A DNA stretch of 64,000 bases from Clostridia bacterium (GTDB lineage Bacteria > Bacillota > Clostridia > Oscillospirales > CAG-272): assembly GCA_017416185.1 (NCBI GenBank), contig JAFQDF010000003.1, positions 1 to 64,000 on the forward strand, read 5' to 3'. Shown piece by piece: positions 7,730-17,308 of the stretch. Below the pieces are notes generated by a model. It did no database searches. It saw nothing but the letters and a program-made list of their open reading frames with translations, and had not been told where the DNA came from. Position 1 is the first letter of the stretch; the number at the start of each line of letters is the position of its first letter. A program made the position numbers and the translations under genes.

Positions 7730-8689
7730 TTAAGCTACTGTAAATACGAGACCGAGACGCTCCTCAAAGTACTCGTCGGTAGACATAGACATATGACCGT
7801 CGGCAACCTCAACCTCGCAGGGACTGGTGGAGATAAGCTCGTAGTAACAGTCAACGTTTAAGGTCTGACCAACCTCACAGTCTGTGGTCTTATTCTTGTA
7901 AGCCACATCCTGAAGATCCTGAGGTGTAGTGTCCTTGAGCTGATAACCGTCCTGGAACGCCTTAGCTCTAACTGCGGAGTTGAAGCGGACAGCCTTATCG
8001 GAGTTGTTGGTAAAGCTGTAGTGAACTACGATAACGTCCTTACCGCTCTTGTTGGTGGTCTTTTCTACACCTGTGATCTTAACGTCGTACTTGCCGTCAA
8101 GAGTACCCTCGGTTGCAAGACCCTCAACCTGGAAGCCCTCGGTTACGGGAACTATCTCAAGAGTATCGGTGGGAGCACCGGGAAGGTTAGCAAGGTCAAA
8201 CTCAACCTCAACTTTATCTTCGGAGCTGTAGTCGCCTACAGAGAACTTAACTGCGGTGGTCTCGTCGTTAAGCTCACGAACGGAAGCTGCACGGAGGGTA
8301 ACGCCGGGACGGATGTAACGCTCGTCTGCGGTATCTTCTGCTACGTCTGCACCACGTGCAATACCGCCGTCAAGGGACTCGTCGTTCTGTGTAGCGGAGA
8401 ACTTAAGGTCGTCAACTGCCTTTACGTTGTAGGAAGCGTTGTTAGTGATCTGGTAGTAGATTCTGATACCCTTAACGTCGCCTAAGCAATCAACGGTCTC
8501 TGCACCGAGGATGGAAATGTCAAAGTCACCGGAGGTACCTGTGGTAACCTCAAAGCCCTTGGGAGCTTCGGGCTCATTGGTCTCTACTGCGGGATCATCG
8601 GGAGTTTCGGGAGTCTCGGGCTTGTCGCCGCAGGCTGCAAACGCAAACAGCATTACGCCGCAAAGAAGGAGTGCTAATAACTTTTTCAT
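7730..8689 (-). CDS. Lipoprotein with two DUF5067-like domains
   Basis: A 319-residue lipoprotein with signal and lipobox FAAC (cysteine about residue 20), then a Pro/Glu/Thr linker (21-45). Two related Ig-like domains follow, about 50-180 and 185-318. Each contains the same motif order: a beta strand with an acidic GxKDV-type turn (GDVKGIRIYYQI; GKDVIVVHYSF), a TNN(A/S) segment, and a late Ala/Val strand. This is the DUF5067 pattern duplicated in one chain. The start ATG 8689 follows GAGGTAAAATACA. It lies between the 871-residue SLH protein gene and the small membrane protein gene. It is likely exposed on the outer surface; no substrate is known. Confidence 0.78.
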   Translation of the reverse strand: MKKLLALLLCGVMLFAFAACGDKPETPETPDDPAVETNEPEAPKGFEVTTGTSGDFDISILGAETVDCLGDVKGIRIYYQITNNASYNVKAVDDLKFSATQNDESLDGGIARGADVAEDTADERYIRPGVTLRAASVRELNDETTAVKFSVGDYSSEDKVEVEFDLANLPGAPTDTLEIVPVTEGFQVEGLATEGTLDGKYDVKITGVEKTTNKSGKDVIVVHYSFTNNSDKAVRFNSAVRAKAFQDGYQLKDTTPQDLQDVAYKNKTTDCEVGQTLNVDCYYELISTSPCEVEVADGHMSMSTDEYFEERLGLVFTVA

Positions 8690-8740
8690 TGTATTTTACC
8701 TCTTTCTTAAAATATTTTATTGATTTTAGTCAATTACCGG

Positions 8741-11356
8741 TTATTTCTTCTGACGGATCTCGGCTTCGTTTGTGGTTACCTTGTTGCCCTGACCGTCGGT
8801 GATCTCACACCATACTACGATTTCTCTGTACTCATCAAAATCATAATCGGTGATGGGGAAAGAGAAGGTACTTGTGGTAGATGTGGTCAGTACTGTCTCG
8901 CTCTGACCGTCGCCGTCGAAGTTGATGATCCATCTGTACGTATAGTTACCGTCACCGCCTCTTACCTTTACCTTGAAGGTAGCATCCTCGGAGGATGACT
9001 TCATCTGATAATGAAGGGGCTGATGTACAATGGTAAGAGATTTACCCTCCTTGGGGATAGCCTGTGCGCTGTAGGTCTGGCACGCACCGCCATAGGAATC
9101 TCTGATGATACAGCCTACAACTACCTCACCATTGTCAAAGTCGTAGTCGGTAACACGGTACTTGAATGTGTCTGCTGTAGCATAGGTCTTATGGGTCTCG
9201 GTATAGGTCTTGTTACCACCTATCCATACAGTCCATTCGTAGGTATAGGGAGAATGGTCGCCCTTGATGGTTACGGTAAAGGTTGCATCCTCGTCAGAGC
9301 AATACATACGGTAATCTTCGGGATTGGTAACTATCTCAAGATCTCCCTGATGCATCCATCTCTCAAGGAAGCATACGATCTGACCGCGAGTACACTTATT
9401 GTTGGGAGCAAACTTGTCTGCAGACATACCTGCGGTGATGTTGTTCTCTACAGCCCAGAGAACTGCGTTGTAGAAATAGTCGGATTCCTTAACATCCTTA
9501 AAGGGATTTGCGGAGCCTCTTGCCTTAGGCGAGCCTGCCCAACGGTGGATAAAGCTTACGATCTGAGCTCTTGTACAGTTGCTGTTGGGAGCAAATTTGT
9601 CAGCTGAAACACCCGCGGTAATACCCTGATCAACTGCCCACAGAACTGCGTTGTAGAAATAGTCGGATTCCTTTACGTCCTTAAAGGGGTTGCCTGTTGC
9701 TTTGTTGATAGCGGGAGAGCCTGCTGCACGGTAGATAAAGGAAACTGCCTGGGCTCTGGTACAGGTCTTGTTAGGACCAAAGTGAGTTGCATCAACACCT
9801 GCGGTAACACCGCTCATAACCGCCCATGAAACTGCGCTGTAGAAATAATCAGTGTCCTTTACATCAACAAAAGGATTGTCAAAGCCCTGTGTGATAGCAA
9901 GATCGGGCATTATGTATACGATGCGACCCTCATCACGCTTTACAAGAGCGTGGCTGAAGTCACCGTTTACAGTTACTACGGTTGTGTTGTCGATAACGTA
10001 TCCGGGCTTAGCCTTAAGCTCGATACCAAGCTCGATGGCATCCTTGCCAACGTGCTTTTTAGCATCAAACTTGCCCATATACTCGCCGGAACGGTCGCTC
10101 TTCATAACATACTGGACCCCGGTAAGCTCGACCATATCGCTTTCCTTAACGGTACCCTCTCTGTCGGGAGTTGCACCGTCAACTGCGGGATCGATATCGG
10201 CAACGTGTACCATATCAACGTGCTTCTGAGCGACGGTCAGGGGAAATACGAATACATACTTACCGTCGCCACGGTTGACATAAAGCGTGCTGGTCATACC
10301 GTTACAATATACTTTAAGAAACTTAGGATTAAAGGTATATCCGTCTGTCGCTCTGATCTCAACACCAAGCTCGATATAGTCTTTGCCTACGTGCTTGATC
10401 GCATCAAAGGTACCTTCATACTCGCCGGAACGGTCGCTTGCCTTGATATACTGGATCTTTGTGATCTCGATACCCTTGGGGGCAGTACCGGTTCTGTCAG
10501 GTGTAGCACCGTGTACAGGGGGCTCGATATCGGTGATGGTTACCTGTGTAAGCTCGTCGGCGATATCACAGTAGAAGTATATCGCATAGCCCTTACCGTT
10601 AGTTAAGGGCGCATAAGCGTCAACTCCCTTACCGTTCCAGGTAATCTTGTTAACAAATCCTGTGATGTTATATGCAGGATCCACCTCGTACATTACGCAA
10701 AGAGCAAATTTTTCATAGCTGAAGCTTGAATCAAGGGTATTGTTGGGATAAAGATACCATGTGGTATTACCGGACTTTTGGAATGCGAAATACGCACTTG
10801 TTACCTTGAGACCGGAATGAGACATGGTAGTCTTGCTTTTAAGCACGCTTGAACGAGCCTCCGCTCCGTGAACGGGAAAATCAACGCCGTCAACGGTGAT
10901 AGCTGTTGTAATATCAGGGCTGTTTACGTACATACGGAACATTACCTTAAGGATACCGCTGCTGTTAACGTAAGCGGTAAGCTCCTGGTTACCGATAGTT
11001 ACCTTACCTGCATAGGACGTACCGTCGCTCTCGGTAACAAAGTAGCAGCCCGAAATGGGGGTAAACTGGATTGTAACGGTTCTGTAATCGCCTACGTTAA
11101 GCGCACCTGCGGGGAACTGATCACCGGGGTAGTACTTAACGTTGTTAATAGTAATATAGGTGTAGTCGTAGAACATACCGCCGGCGCCTGTATCTATCTT
11201 AGGCTCGGTCATTGATTTTGTGGTAAGATTGAAGTTTGAGATCTTGATGTCGCTTGAAACAGCTTCTGCAGCAGCGGATGCCGTCATAGCCGTCATAGGA
11301 ATGATACTGCAAAGAGTCAGAAGACAAAGCAGCATACTTAAAATTCTCTTAAACAT
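8741..11356 (-). CDS. Large SLH-domain surface protein with Ig-like repeats
   Basis: An 871-residue secreted protein from ATG 11356 (CAGGAGAAAAAATT before it), with a signal peptide ending near ASA (about residue 28). Residues 30-480 carry repeated beta modules whose boundaries share the words VHGATPDR and SDRSGEY. Three SLH domains follow (about 492-668), each with the FxDVKxxDYFYxAVxWAV core and FxPNxxCTRAQ end; they should bind secondary cell-wall polymer and anchor the protein. The C-terminus has two Ig/PKD-like domains (about 670-870) with the YTYEW/YTYRW core also seen in the 1226-residue SLH protein upstream. Having SLH domains in the middle is less common than at an end. The 87-bp tandem repeat lies directly upstream of the start. 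Confidence 0.9.
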   Translation of the reverse strand: MFKRILSMLLCLLTLCSIIPMTAMTASAAAEAVSSDIKISNFNLTTKSMTEPKIDTGAGGMFYDYTYITINNVKYYPGDQFPAGALNVGDYRTVTIQFTPISGCYFVTESDGTSYAGKVTIGNQELTAYVNSSGILKVMFRMYVNSPDITTAITVDGVDFPVHGAEARSSVLKSKTTMSHSGLKVTSAYFAFQKSGNTTWYLYPNNTLDSSFSYEKFALCVMYEVDPAYNITGFVNKITWNGKGVDAYAPLTNGKGYAIYFYCDIADELTQVTITDIEPPVHGATPDRTGTAPKGIEITKIQYIKASDRSGEYEGTFDAIKHVGKDYIELGVEIRATDGYTFNPKFLKVYCNGMTSTLYVNRGDGKYVFVFPLTVAQKHVDMVHVADIDPAVDGATPDREGTVKESDMVELTGVQYVMKSDRSGEYMGKFDAKKHVGKDAIELGIELKAKPGYVIDNTTVVTVNGDFSHALVKRDEGRIVYIMPDLAITQGFDNPFVDVKDTDYFYSAVSWAVMSGVTAGVDATHFGPNKTCTRAQAVSFIYRAAGSPAINKATGNPFKDVKESDYFYNAVLWAVDQGITAGVSADKFAPNSNCTRAQIVSFIHRWAGSPKARGSANPFKDVKESDYFYNAVLWAVENNITAGMSADKFAPNNKCTRGQIVCFLERWMHQGDLEIVTNPEDYRMYCSDEDATFTVTIKGDHSPYTYEWTVWIGGNKTYTETHKTYATADTFKYRVTDYDFDNGEVVVGCIIRDSYGGACQTYSAQAIPKEGKSLTIVHQPLHYQMKSSSEDATFKVKVRGGDGNYTYRWIINFDGDGQSETVLTTSTTSTFSFPITDYDFDEYREIVVWCEITDGQGNKVTTNEAEIRQKK

Positions 11357-11397
11357 AATTTTTTCTCCTGATATATATAAGAATTTTATATTTTTAC

Positions 11398-11674
11398 GGA
11401 TGCAAACTCTTGTAAGCGGATCGGTTTTGGATGTTATCACCCTCGTGTGATAACTCACGGTTACCGCTTATAAAATGCGATTGTGGATGCAAACACTTGT
11501 AAGCGGATCGGTTTTAGATGTTATCACCCTCGTGTGATTACTCACAGTTACCGCTTATAAAATGCGATTATGGATGCAAACACTTGTAAGCGGATCGGTT
11601 TTAGATGTTATCACCCTCGTGTGATTACTCACAGTTACCGCTTATAAAATGCGATTATGGATGCAAACACTTGT
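11398..11674. repeat. 87-bp tandem direct repeat, three full copies plus a 16-bp fourth
   Basis: The word GGATGCAAAC recurs at 11398, 11485, 11572 and 11659, a perfect 87-base period. Units two and three are almost identical; unit one differs at a few bases. Each unit holds an outer inverted repeat (TAAGCGG / CCGCTTA) enclosing TTATCAC-CCTCGT-GTGATAA in unit one, with one base changed in units two and three, so each transcribed copy can fold into a long hairpin. The fourth, partial copy reaches to within five bases of the DUF4428 gene stop and forms GCAAAC...GTTTGC with it. The array fills most of the gap before the SLH gene start. Confidence 0.92.
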
Positions 11675-11678
11675 TTGC

Positions 11679-12440
11679 TTATTTTACGGTGGCAAGGGCT
11701 GCGTCAGCCTTCTTGATCCACTCGGTTCTGTCGCCGTATATATTTGCGTTTACTGCATCTATTGCGGCACTTCCCTTTTCCTCAAGGTTATTTCCGCCTG
11801 TAGCAGCCTCTTTAACTGCACCTGCGACAGCCTTGATAGCATTCATCTGACGCTTTGCATTGTTTATGGAGTTCTTAAGTGTTTTCTGAATACCGAACAG
11901 ATTATCGAAATACTTTTCCATTGCGTCAAAATCGTTCTTATCAGAACAAGGCATAAGAAAATCGAAAAGTCCCTGAGTATTGTTGAAAACAAGATGAGCA
12001 AAGTGCTTGGTTATCTCTTTACCTTCCGAGTCCTTGGAAACCTCGGTTTCATAATCATAACGGTAAAGATCAGCCAGACGGAATACTATCGCACGGGTGG
12101 TCTTGCCGAAAATGAAGAATTTGTAATCATCCTGCGTTACTGCCACAAGACCGGTGGAGGGAGACACCTTAAGATTGTCATACTGACATAAGCCGCGAAG
12201 CTTCTCGTCCTTGTTTTTGGTCTTCTGCAGGGGAACGAAAATCTGATTCCATACCTTGGTACCAAACTCTACCTGCTCGATATGAGCCTTCACCTGATCA
12301 AGTGTTGCGGGGACGAAGTCAAAGAGCTTGAGACACTTCTTGCAGCATACCTTACGGCAGATATAGTTGCCGTCTGCCAATTTCTGCTGACCGATGAGTC
12401 CTACCTCAACGCCGCATATTGCACAATTGTGTTTTGCCAT
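11679..12440 (-). CDS. DUF4428-domain protein
   Basis: A 253-residue cytoplasmic protein. Residues 4-40 form a DUF4428 zinc-binding domain: CAICGVEVGLIGQQKLADG, then CRKVCCKKC, with extra cysteines compared with the copy at 3645-4766. A beta-rich domain (about 60-150) follows and then a helical C-terminus with Asn/Ala-rich segments near 190-225. No signal peptide is present, unlike the SLH genes on both sides. A second DUF4428 protein in the first 5 kb suggests the domain is a recurring part of this envelope cluster. The Shine-Dalgarno is modest (AGGATGTAA). The gene ends five bases from the 87-bp repeat. Function is unknown; zinc binding is inferred from the cysteine pattern. Confidence 0.75.
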   Translation of the reverse strand: MAKHNCAICGVEVGLIGQQKLADGNYICRKVCCKKCLKLFDFVPATLDQVKAHIEQVEFGTKVWNQIFVPLQKTKNKDEKLRGLCQYDNLKVSPSTGLVAVTQDDYKFFIFGKTTRAIVFRLADLYRYDYETEVSKDSEGKEITKHFAHLVFNNTQGLFDFLMPCSDKNDFDAMEKYFDNLFGIQKTLKNSINNAKRQMNAIKAVAGAVKEAATGGNNLEEKGSAAIDAVNANIYGDRTEWIKKADAALATVK

Positions 12441-12491
12441 TTTGAGTTACATCCTGAAAATTATATATTTTATTTTTTTGATTACATAATA

Positions 12492-15400
12492 TTATGGTTT
12501 GCTGATAGTAACGGGGTCGGTGTATACCACATTTCCGTCAGAATCGGTTATCATACATATGAAGTAATAGTTATACATAGAATAATCCATTTCATTGATA
12601 CCGAGCGCTTTACTATCGTATTGGTAAAAGACGCCGGGAGAGTCTGAGCAATAATAATAAGTCGAACTCGAATAAATGTTACGGTATCTCCATCTGTAGG
12701 TGTAGCTGCCGGAACCTCCTGTAACCTCCAGTCCGGCTATGAGCACGCCTCTGTCACCATCGTTTGCCTTTGCGTTTTTAGGCTGAGAAAGGATACTCAA
12801 CGGAATGTTGAGGACAATCTCCTCGCTTATGACATCAAAACCTCTGCTGTCCATAGCAACACAGCGGAACTTGGTATACTTTCCGCAATCGGATGCATTT
12901 ACCTTGAAGCTCATAATAGAAGAGCTGTGGCCTGTCGCTCTGCCCGACAATGCCGTGCTTACCTTTTCCCAAACTCCTGTTTGCGCATTATACACCTCCC
13001 AGGAATAGCTGTAGGGTGCCACACCACCGCAGGGTGTAACCGAGAAAAGTGCTATTTCGCCTACTTTTGCACTTACCGATTCGGTCTGTCTTCTTATATG
13101 CAAAGCAAAGTTGAAATATATGGGATCGCTCTCGATCACCTGATCTCTGGCATCGGTTATTATACATTTATAATAGCCGTTGTATTGACAGTCGTTTTCA
13201 ATAATGTCCACTGTAAAAACGGTGCTGTTTGTTTCGAACACATCGCTCTCACCTGTCATAGCATCGTTTTTATATACCCAGCGGTAGGTATAGGGCTGCA
13301 ATCCTCCGGTCGCTTCGGCATAGAGATTCACTTTGCTGCCTACGCTGATACCCATACCGCTCACTGACTGACCCTTTATAACAAAGGGATCCATTTCTTT
13401 GAGATATATGATGCCGGTGGTACAGGTTTTTCCACGGGCATCGGTCACAACGTAACGGAATTCAACGTTGTACTCGATCATTATGGCGGTGATCTCCTGA
13501 TCAAAGTGATAGTCGGTATTATATGAGTCATATGATTTGTAATCATAGAACTCGGGATTGTCCTTGTCTCTTGCCTGAAGAGTGTAGTTATAGGGCGCCA
13601 CACCGCCGTCTATCTCAACCGAAATGGGAAGAACCTCGCCGAGATTGAAATTTATAAATCTTGAATAGTCCACCAAGGTGAACACCTCGGGCTTGATCGC
13701 TACGCTGTCGCTCTTAACTTTATTGCCGTCGGCATCGGTAACAACACAGAAGAACTCTATTTCATAGTAAGCCTTACCGGAACTGAGAACCGAGAAGTTT
13801 TTGGTATTATAGCCCGAATATACGGTACCGAAAATATCGTTACCCGCTTTATCTACGACTACCTTATTACCGTTAAACTCGATATACCACTGATAGGAAA
13901 GAGGAGCCTTTCCGCCTGCAGCAAGAGTATGGAAAGCTGCTACTTCACCTACGCTGATATCGGTTGCATCGGCAGGCTGATGGACTATCTGCAGGGGGAA
14001 TACCACGCCTGCAAGGTCTGTGCTGATATTCTCGCCCCGTGCATCGGTAACGTTACACCATACGGCGATTCCGCGTTCAATATGCTCTTGGGTAAGAGTA
14101 AGTGTAAGCTCGCTTGTGGTTGCAGTTTCGTTTTCTATAGGTCCGAGATCCCAGTTATCAAGATATACGATACACCACTGGTAACTGTAGGGAGATATAC
14201 CTCCTGCCGCTTCAACGGTATAGCTTACCTCCTCGCCTACGTCACCGTATGCGTCGGTAGGCTGGGTAGTTATTGCAAGGGGCTGGATAGCACCCGCGTC
14301 ATATACCTTTGCAGGCTCAGAACAAATAACGTTACCTGCGCTGTCCGTTATTTCGCAATAGTACTTTGCGTTATAATCAATTTCCTCTTGTGTAATGTAC
14401 GTAGTAAAATCGTGATAAACCGTATCAAAAGTTTCAAAATTGCTTACGGGAGCAGGACCCTCGATGTCGGTCATCATAAACCATCTGTAGGTATAGGGTG
14501 CTTTACCACCCGAAACCTCAACGCTGAAGGTCCTGAAATCTCCTGCGTTTGCTACGACCAACTCGGTCTGAGAAGCAACCTTAAGAGGTCTTAATACGTA
14601 TATAATGTCACTATCAACGGTATCGCCGTATTCGTCGCTTATTTTACAGTAAACACGGAGATTGCCGTCAAGCAGATCCGCTGTAGGAGTTACGTTTAGT
14701 GATGCAGAATAGTATCCGTCCGCCCAGGTATCACCTTCACCTATCTCGGCAAATACAGGCATACCGTCCATACGGAAATACCACTGATATGTATATGTGG
14801 GTATGCCGTTTTCTGCAACTACCGCAGCAGTAGCACTGTCGCCGGGATCAGCAAAAATGTCGGTAGGCTGCTGCTTGATGGAAAGGTGCTGATACTCGGT
14901 GTATTCGCACTCGTCGGATATCACCGTAGCACCCGTTGCATCGGTTATAACGCAACGGAGCTTGTATTCCTGTGTGAAGGATACCTGATAAACGTTCACC
15001 AGTATCTCGTTGGTATTATAATACTTGATCCAGGTATAATCGTCTGCGGTTATATCTGCAAACTCGCTTTCATATTTGCTCTTGTACTGCCACTGATAGC
15101 TGTAGGGCTCTACGCCGCCTGTAGCTTCTACGTTGAAATAAACGGTATCTCCGTCCTCACAGGTCAGGCTCTGAGGTTGAGTTGTTATAACAAGCTCATC
15201 GGGAGTAAGAGCGGGGATAGCTCTTTCCTCATCGTCACCGCAAATGCTGCAAACTCTCATCTCAACGCCCGCATCGGTATAGGAAGGTGCGATGGCTACC
15301 GTCCATTCACCGAAGCTGTGTCCTGTAGCTGTAACAGGTCTGGTCTCTTTTTCACCGCAGGCACACTCACGGGTCTCTGTACCGTCATCGGTACAGGTTG

Positions 15401-16172
15401 TGGGAATAGTAACTACCCATTCGCCGAAGCTGTGTCCTGTAGCTGCGACAGGTCTTGTCTCCTTTTCACCGCAAGCACACTCACGTGTCTCTGTACCGTC
15501 ATCGGTACAGGTTGCGGGAGTAGTAACTACCCATTCACCGAAGCTGTGCTCGTGAGGAGCGGGAGGTGTTACCTCTTTATAGCAACGCTCAAGGAAGCAA
15601 ACTATCTGAGCACGGGTACATTTAAGATTGGGACCGAAGGTGGTGGGAGTCATACCCGCAGTGATATTCTTCTCTACCGCCCAGAGAACTGCGTTATAGA
15701 AATAATGGCTTTCCTTAACGTCGGTAAAGGGATTTTCAACAGACATAACCTGCTTGCCCTCTGTGTTCCAAAGGAAGGTAACTATCTGTCCTCGTGTACA
15801 GTCCTTATTGGGACCGAAGGTGGTAGGGGTCATACCTGCGGTAATACCGTTTTCCACCGCCCAAAGCACCGGCTTATAGAAATAATCGCTTTCCTTAACG
15901 TCGGTAAATGGGTTTTCATTACCCACAGGCTCGGGACAACCCTTTGTTCTCCAGATAAAGGAGACCGCCTGACCTCTGGTACAGGTGCGGTTGGGACCGA
16001 AGTGTGTAGCATCCACACCTGCGGTGATACCCTTTTCTACTGCCCAGGCAACAGCCCCTGCATAGTAGGCATCCTCTGCAACGTCCTCAAATACGGTTGC
16101 GGCAGACGACACAATTGGTAAACACTGTAGGATAAACAGTACGGAAATTAATAACGATAAAGCTTTTTTCAT
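12492..16172 (-). CDS. Giant SLH surface protein with Cys repeats and Ig-like array
   Basis: A 1226-residue secreted protein: signal peptide (1-24, ending SSA), three N-terminal SLH domains (about 25-205, each with FxDVxExxYFY and FGPNxxCTR), then a 38-residue repeat (GHSFGEWVV...CTDDGTETRECACG) in two full copies and variants (about 205-310). Nine or so Ig/PKD-like domains of roughly 90-100 residues run to the C-terminus, most with the core PYSYQW or PYTYRW and a late TDAxGxxxxS strand. The 38-residue repeat is a 114-bp tandem repeat in DNA (starts near 15304, 15418 and 15532). Start ATG 16172 follows GAGGAGAAAGACAA. The design suggests a wall-anchored, extended adhesin or stalk; no catalytic domain is visible. 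Confidence 0.9.
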   Translation of the reverse strand: MKKALSLLISVLFILQCLPIVSSAATVFEDVAEDAYYAGAVAWAVEKGITAGVDATHFGPNRTCTRGQAVSFIWRTKGCPEPVGNENPFTDVKESDYFYKPVLWAVENGITAGMTPTTFGPNKDCTRGQIVTFLWNTEGKQVMSVENPFTDVKESHYFYNAVLWAVEKNITAGMTPTTFGPNLKCTRAQIVCFLERCYKEVTPPAPHEHSFGEWVVTTPATCTDDGTETRECACGEKETRPVAATGHSFGEWVVTIPTTCTDDGTETRECACGEKETRPVTATGHSFGEWTVAIAPSYTDAGVEMRVCSICGDDEERAIPALTPDELVITTQPQSLTCEDGDTVYFNVEATGGVEPYSYQWQYKSKYESEFADITADDYTWIKYYNTNEILVNVYQVSFTQEYKLRCVITDATGATVISDECEYTEYQHLSIKQQPTDIFADPGDSATAAVVAENGIPTYTYQWYFRMDGMPVFAEIGEGDTWADGYYSASLNVTPTADLLDGNLRVYCKISDEYGDTVDSDIIYVLRPLKVASQTELVVANAGDFRTFSVEVSGGKAPYTYRWFMMTDIEGPAPVSNFETFDTVYHDFTTYITQEEIDYNAKYYCEITDSAGNVICSEPAKVYDAGAIQPLAITTQPTDAYGDVGEEVSYTVEAAGGISPYSYQWCIVYLDNWDLGPIENETATTSELTLTLTQEHIERGIAVWCNVTDARGENISTDLAGVVFPLQIVHQPADATDISVGEVAAFHTLAAGGKAPLSYQWYIEFNGNKVVVDKAGNDIFGTVYSGYNTKNFSVLSSGKAYYEIEFFCVVTDADGNKVKSDSVAIKPEVFTLVDYSRFINFNLGEVLPISVEIDGGVAPYNYTLQARDKDNPEFYDYKSYDSYNTDYHFDQEITAIMIEYNVEFRYVVTDARGKTCTTGIIYLKEMDPFVIKGQSVSGMGISVGSKVNLYAEATGGLQPYTYRWVYKNDAMTGESDVFETNSTVFTVDIIENDCQYNGYYKCIITDARDQVIESDPIYFNFALHIRRQTESVSAKVGEIALFSVTPCGGVAPYSYSWEVYNAQTGVWEKVSTALSGRATGHSSSIMSFKVNASDCGKYTKFRCVAMDSRGFDVISEEIVLNIPLSILSQPKNAKANDGDRGVLIAGLEVTGGSGSYTYRWRYRNIYSSSTYYYCSDSPGVFYQYDSKALGINEMDYSMYNYYFICMITDSDGNVVYTDPVTISKP
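15304..15548. repeat. 114-bp in-frame tandem repeat within the giant SLH gene
   Basis: The word CATTC(A/G)CCGAAGCTGTG starts at 15304, 15418 and 15532, giving a 114-base (38-codon) period with two full copies and a short third. The copies differ at only a few positions, so they are recent and likely to change copy number by slippage or recombination. They encode the Cys-pair repeats that follow the SLH domains. Confidence 0.88.
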
Positions 16173-16214
16173 TTGTCTTTCTCCTCATTAAGTCTATGTT
16201 TTAAATATTTGATT

Positions 16215-16628
16215 TTACGCTATTGCTATCGTTTTCACTATATCAACGATAATCGGTTCTATTCCATCGTTCCAGGAGTAGTTTTCTTTTACGATCATCT
16301 GTCCGGGCAGAAAGGATGTTTTGCCATCATCATCCTCTATCTTGATATGAAAGAAAGCAACTCTGCTGTTCTTGGAACGTTTAAGATGAATATATTTTTT
16401 ATTCTCACAAGCCTGAAAAGTAATCATCAGTTCACTGTCAGAGTTTGCAGGAATTAAATCCATAAGGGGCATCCCTTCCTCAAAGGAAAGATTGAAGGAT
16501 TCTTTTTTGTCGGTGATAAAAAGCACCCTTTGACCTGGCATGCCGTCCAAATGATATTTTAATCCTTTGGGAATAACAAGAGTATACTTGTCAAACAGGC
16601 TTACATTTCTATTCGATTGCAACATCAT
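16215..16628 (-). CDS. Small protein of unknown function
   Basis: A 137-residue protein with no signal peptide or membrane segment. It looks beta-rich, with charged turns (FEEGMPLMDLIPANSD, KIEDDDGKTSF) and an aliphatic C-terminus (PIIVDIVKTIAIA). I recognise no family. Two adjacent ATGs (16628, 16625) are possible starts; neither has a strong ribosome site, since AGGA is about 25 bases away. It lies 35 bases after a degenerate receiver-domain gene and 42 bases before the giant SLH gene, all on one strand, so it may link the signalling cassette to the surface protein genes. Confidence 0.6.
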   Translation of the reverse strand: MMLQSNRNVSLFDKYTLVIPKGLKYHLDGMPGQRVLFITDKKESFNLSFEEGMPLMDLIPANSDSELMITFQACENKKYIHLKRSKNSRVAFFHIKIEDDDGKTSFLPGQMIVKENYSWNDGIEPIIVDIVKTIAIA

Positions 16629-16663
16629 CGTCGTACTTAATTTTCTTGCAAATCCTATTAACT

Positions 16664-17053
16664 CTACAGAGAACTTAGAGCAGCCAACAGGTATTTTGCG
16701 GTAACAGACGAATAGAAGAAGTTATCGATCAATCCGTCTTTTTTGAAAAGTGCTACGTCATGGGCTATATCAGGTGCAGAATTCTCGTCACAAAGCAAGA
16801 CGATCTTACAGGACGGTAATCTCTTGCGAATTTCCTTTACCTCACGTAAACGCGTTTCTACGGAGGTCCCGTTGGAGTAGGATACCTCGGCAACCACAAT
16901 ATCCGCTGACAGCATTTCGCAATTGTCTGCCATATCAAGCTTTTTATTACCAACGTCAAGGCGATACGGCTGAAACTCTCCGCTGTTGTATAGCATACTG
17001 GTAATTGCTTCTGCCAGTAAGCCGTTTTGAATACTGATAACAATGTTTGTCAT
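16664..17053 (-). CDS. Stand-alone degenerate receiver-like protein
   Basis: A 129-residue protein whose predicted strand order resembles a CheY-like receiver: an N-terminal strand (IVISIQ), a middle strand DIVVAEVS, a strand KIVLLCDE and a late FFYSSVTAKYLLAAL helix. The position expected for the phosphoacceptor Asp holds Glu56, and the N-terminal acidic pair is absent, so ordinary phosphotransfer is unlikely. There is no output domain. ATG 17053 follows a clear AAGGAGGC. It sits downstream of a two-component pair, separated by that pair's terminator and about 250 AT-rich bases, so it probably has its own promoter. It may act as a phosphorylation-independent protein-interaction module; that is inference. 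Confidence 0.6.
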   Translation of the reverse strand: MTNIVISIQNGLLAEAITSMLYNSGEFQPYRLDVGNKKLDMADNCEMLSADIVVAEVSYSNGTSVETRLREVKEIRKRLPSCKIVLLCDENSAPDIAHDVALFKKDGLIDNFFYSSVTAKYLLAALSSL

Positions 17054-17264
17054 TCTCTATGCCTCCTTGTCCCGATTTCTACATAATAATATTGTAGAAA
17101 GATAGGCAAAACGCTATATTTGACTATATCGTTCATACCTACACAAATGACATTTTTACATATATATTTTACCAAAATCCCCATATTTAAATCATCCTAC
17201 TAAAGTATGATTTTTGAATAGAATCAGAATAAAAAATGAAAAAATGAGATTTTTGAACAGAAAA

Positions 17265-17292
17265 AAAGTGCCGTCTTTCGACGACACTTTTG
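17265..17292 (-). terminator. Rho-independent terminator of the two-component genes
   Basis: On the minus strand AAAGTGTCGTC pairs with GACGGCACTTT (one G-U pair) around a GAAA tetraloop, followed by TTTT. It lies 17 bases after the response regulator stop (17309), so the signalling operon ends here. Confidence 0.85.
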
Positions 17293-17308
17293 CCATATAT
17301 TATATATA

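Noticed and set aside
11398..11674. CRISPR array
   Set aside because: The whole 87-base unit is repeated with no variable spacer, and no cas gene is present.
14886..16121. 411-codon plus-strand frame opposite the giant SLH gene
   Set aside because: It mirrors repeated SLH and Cys-repeat coding DNA, so its internal repeats come from the real gene.
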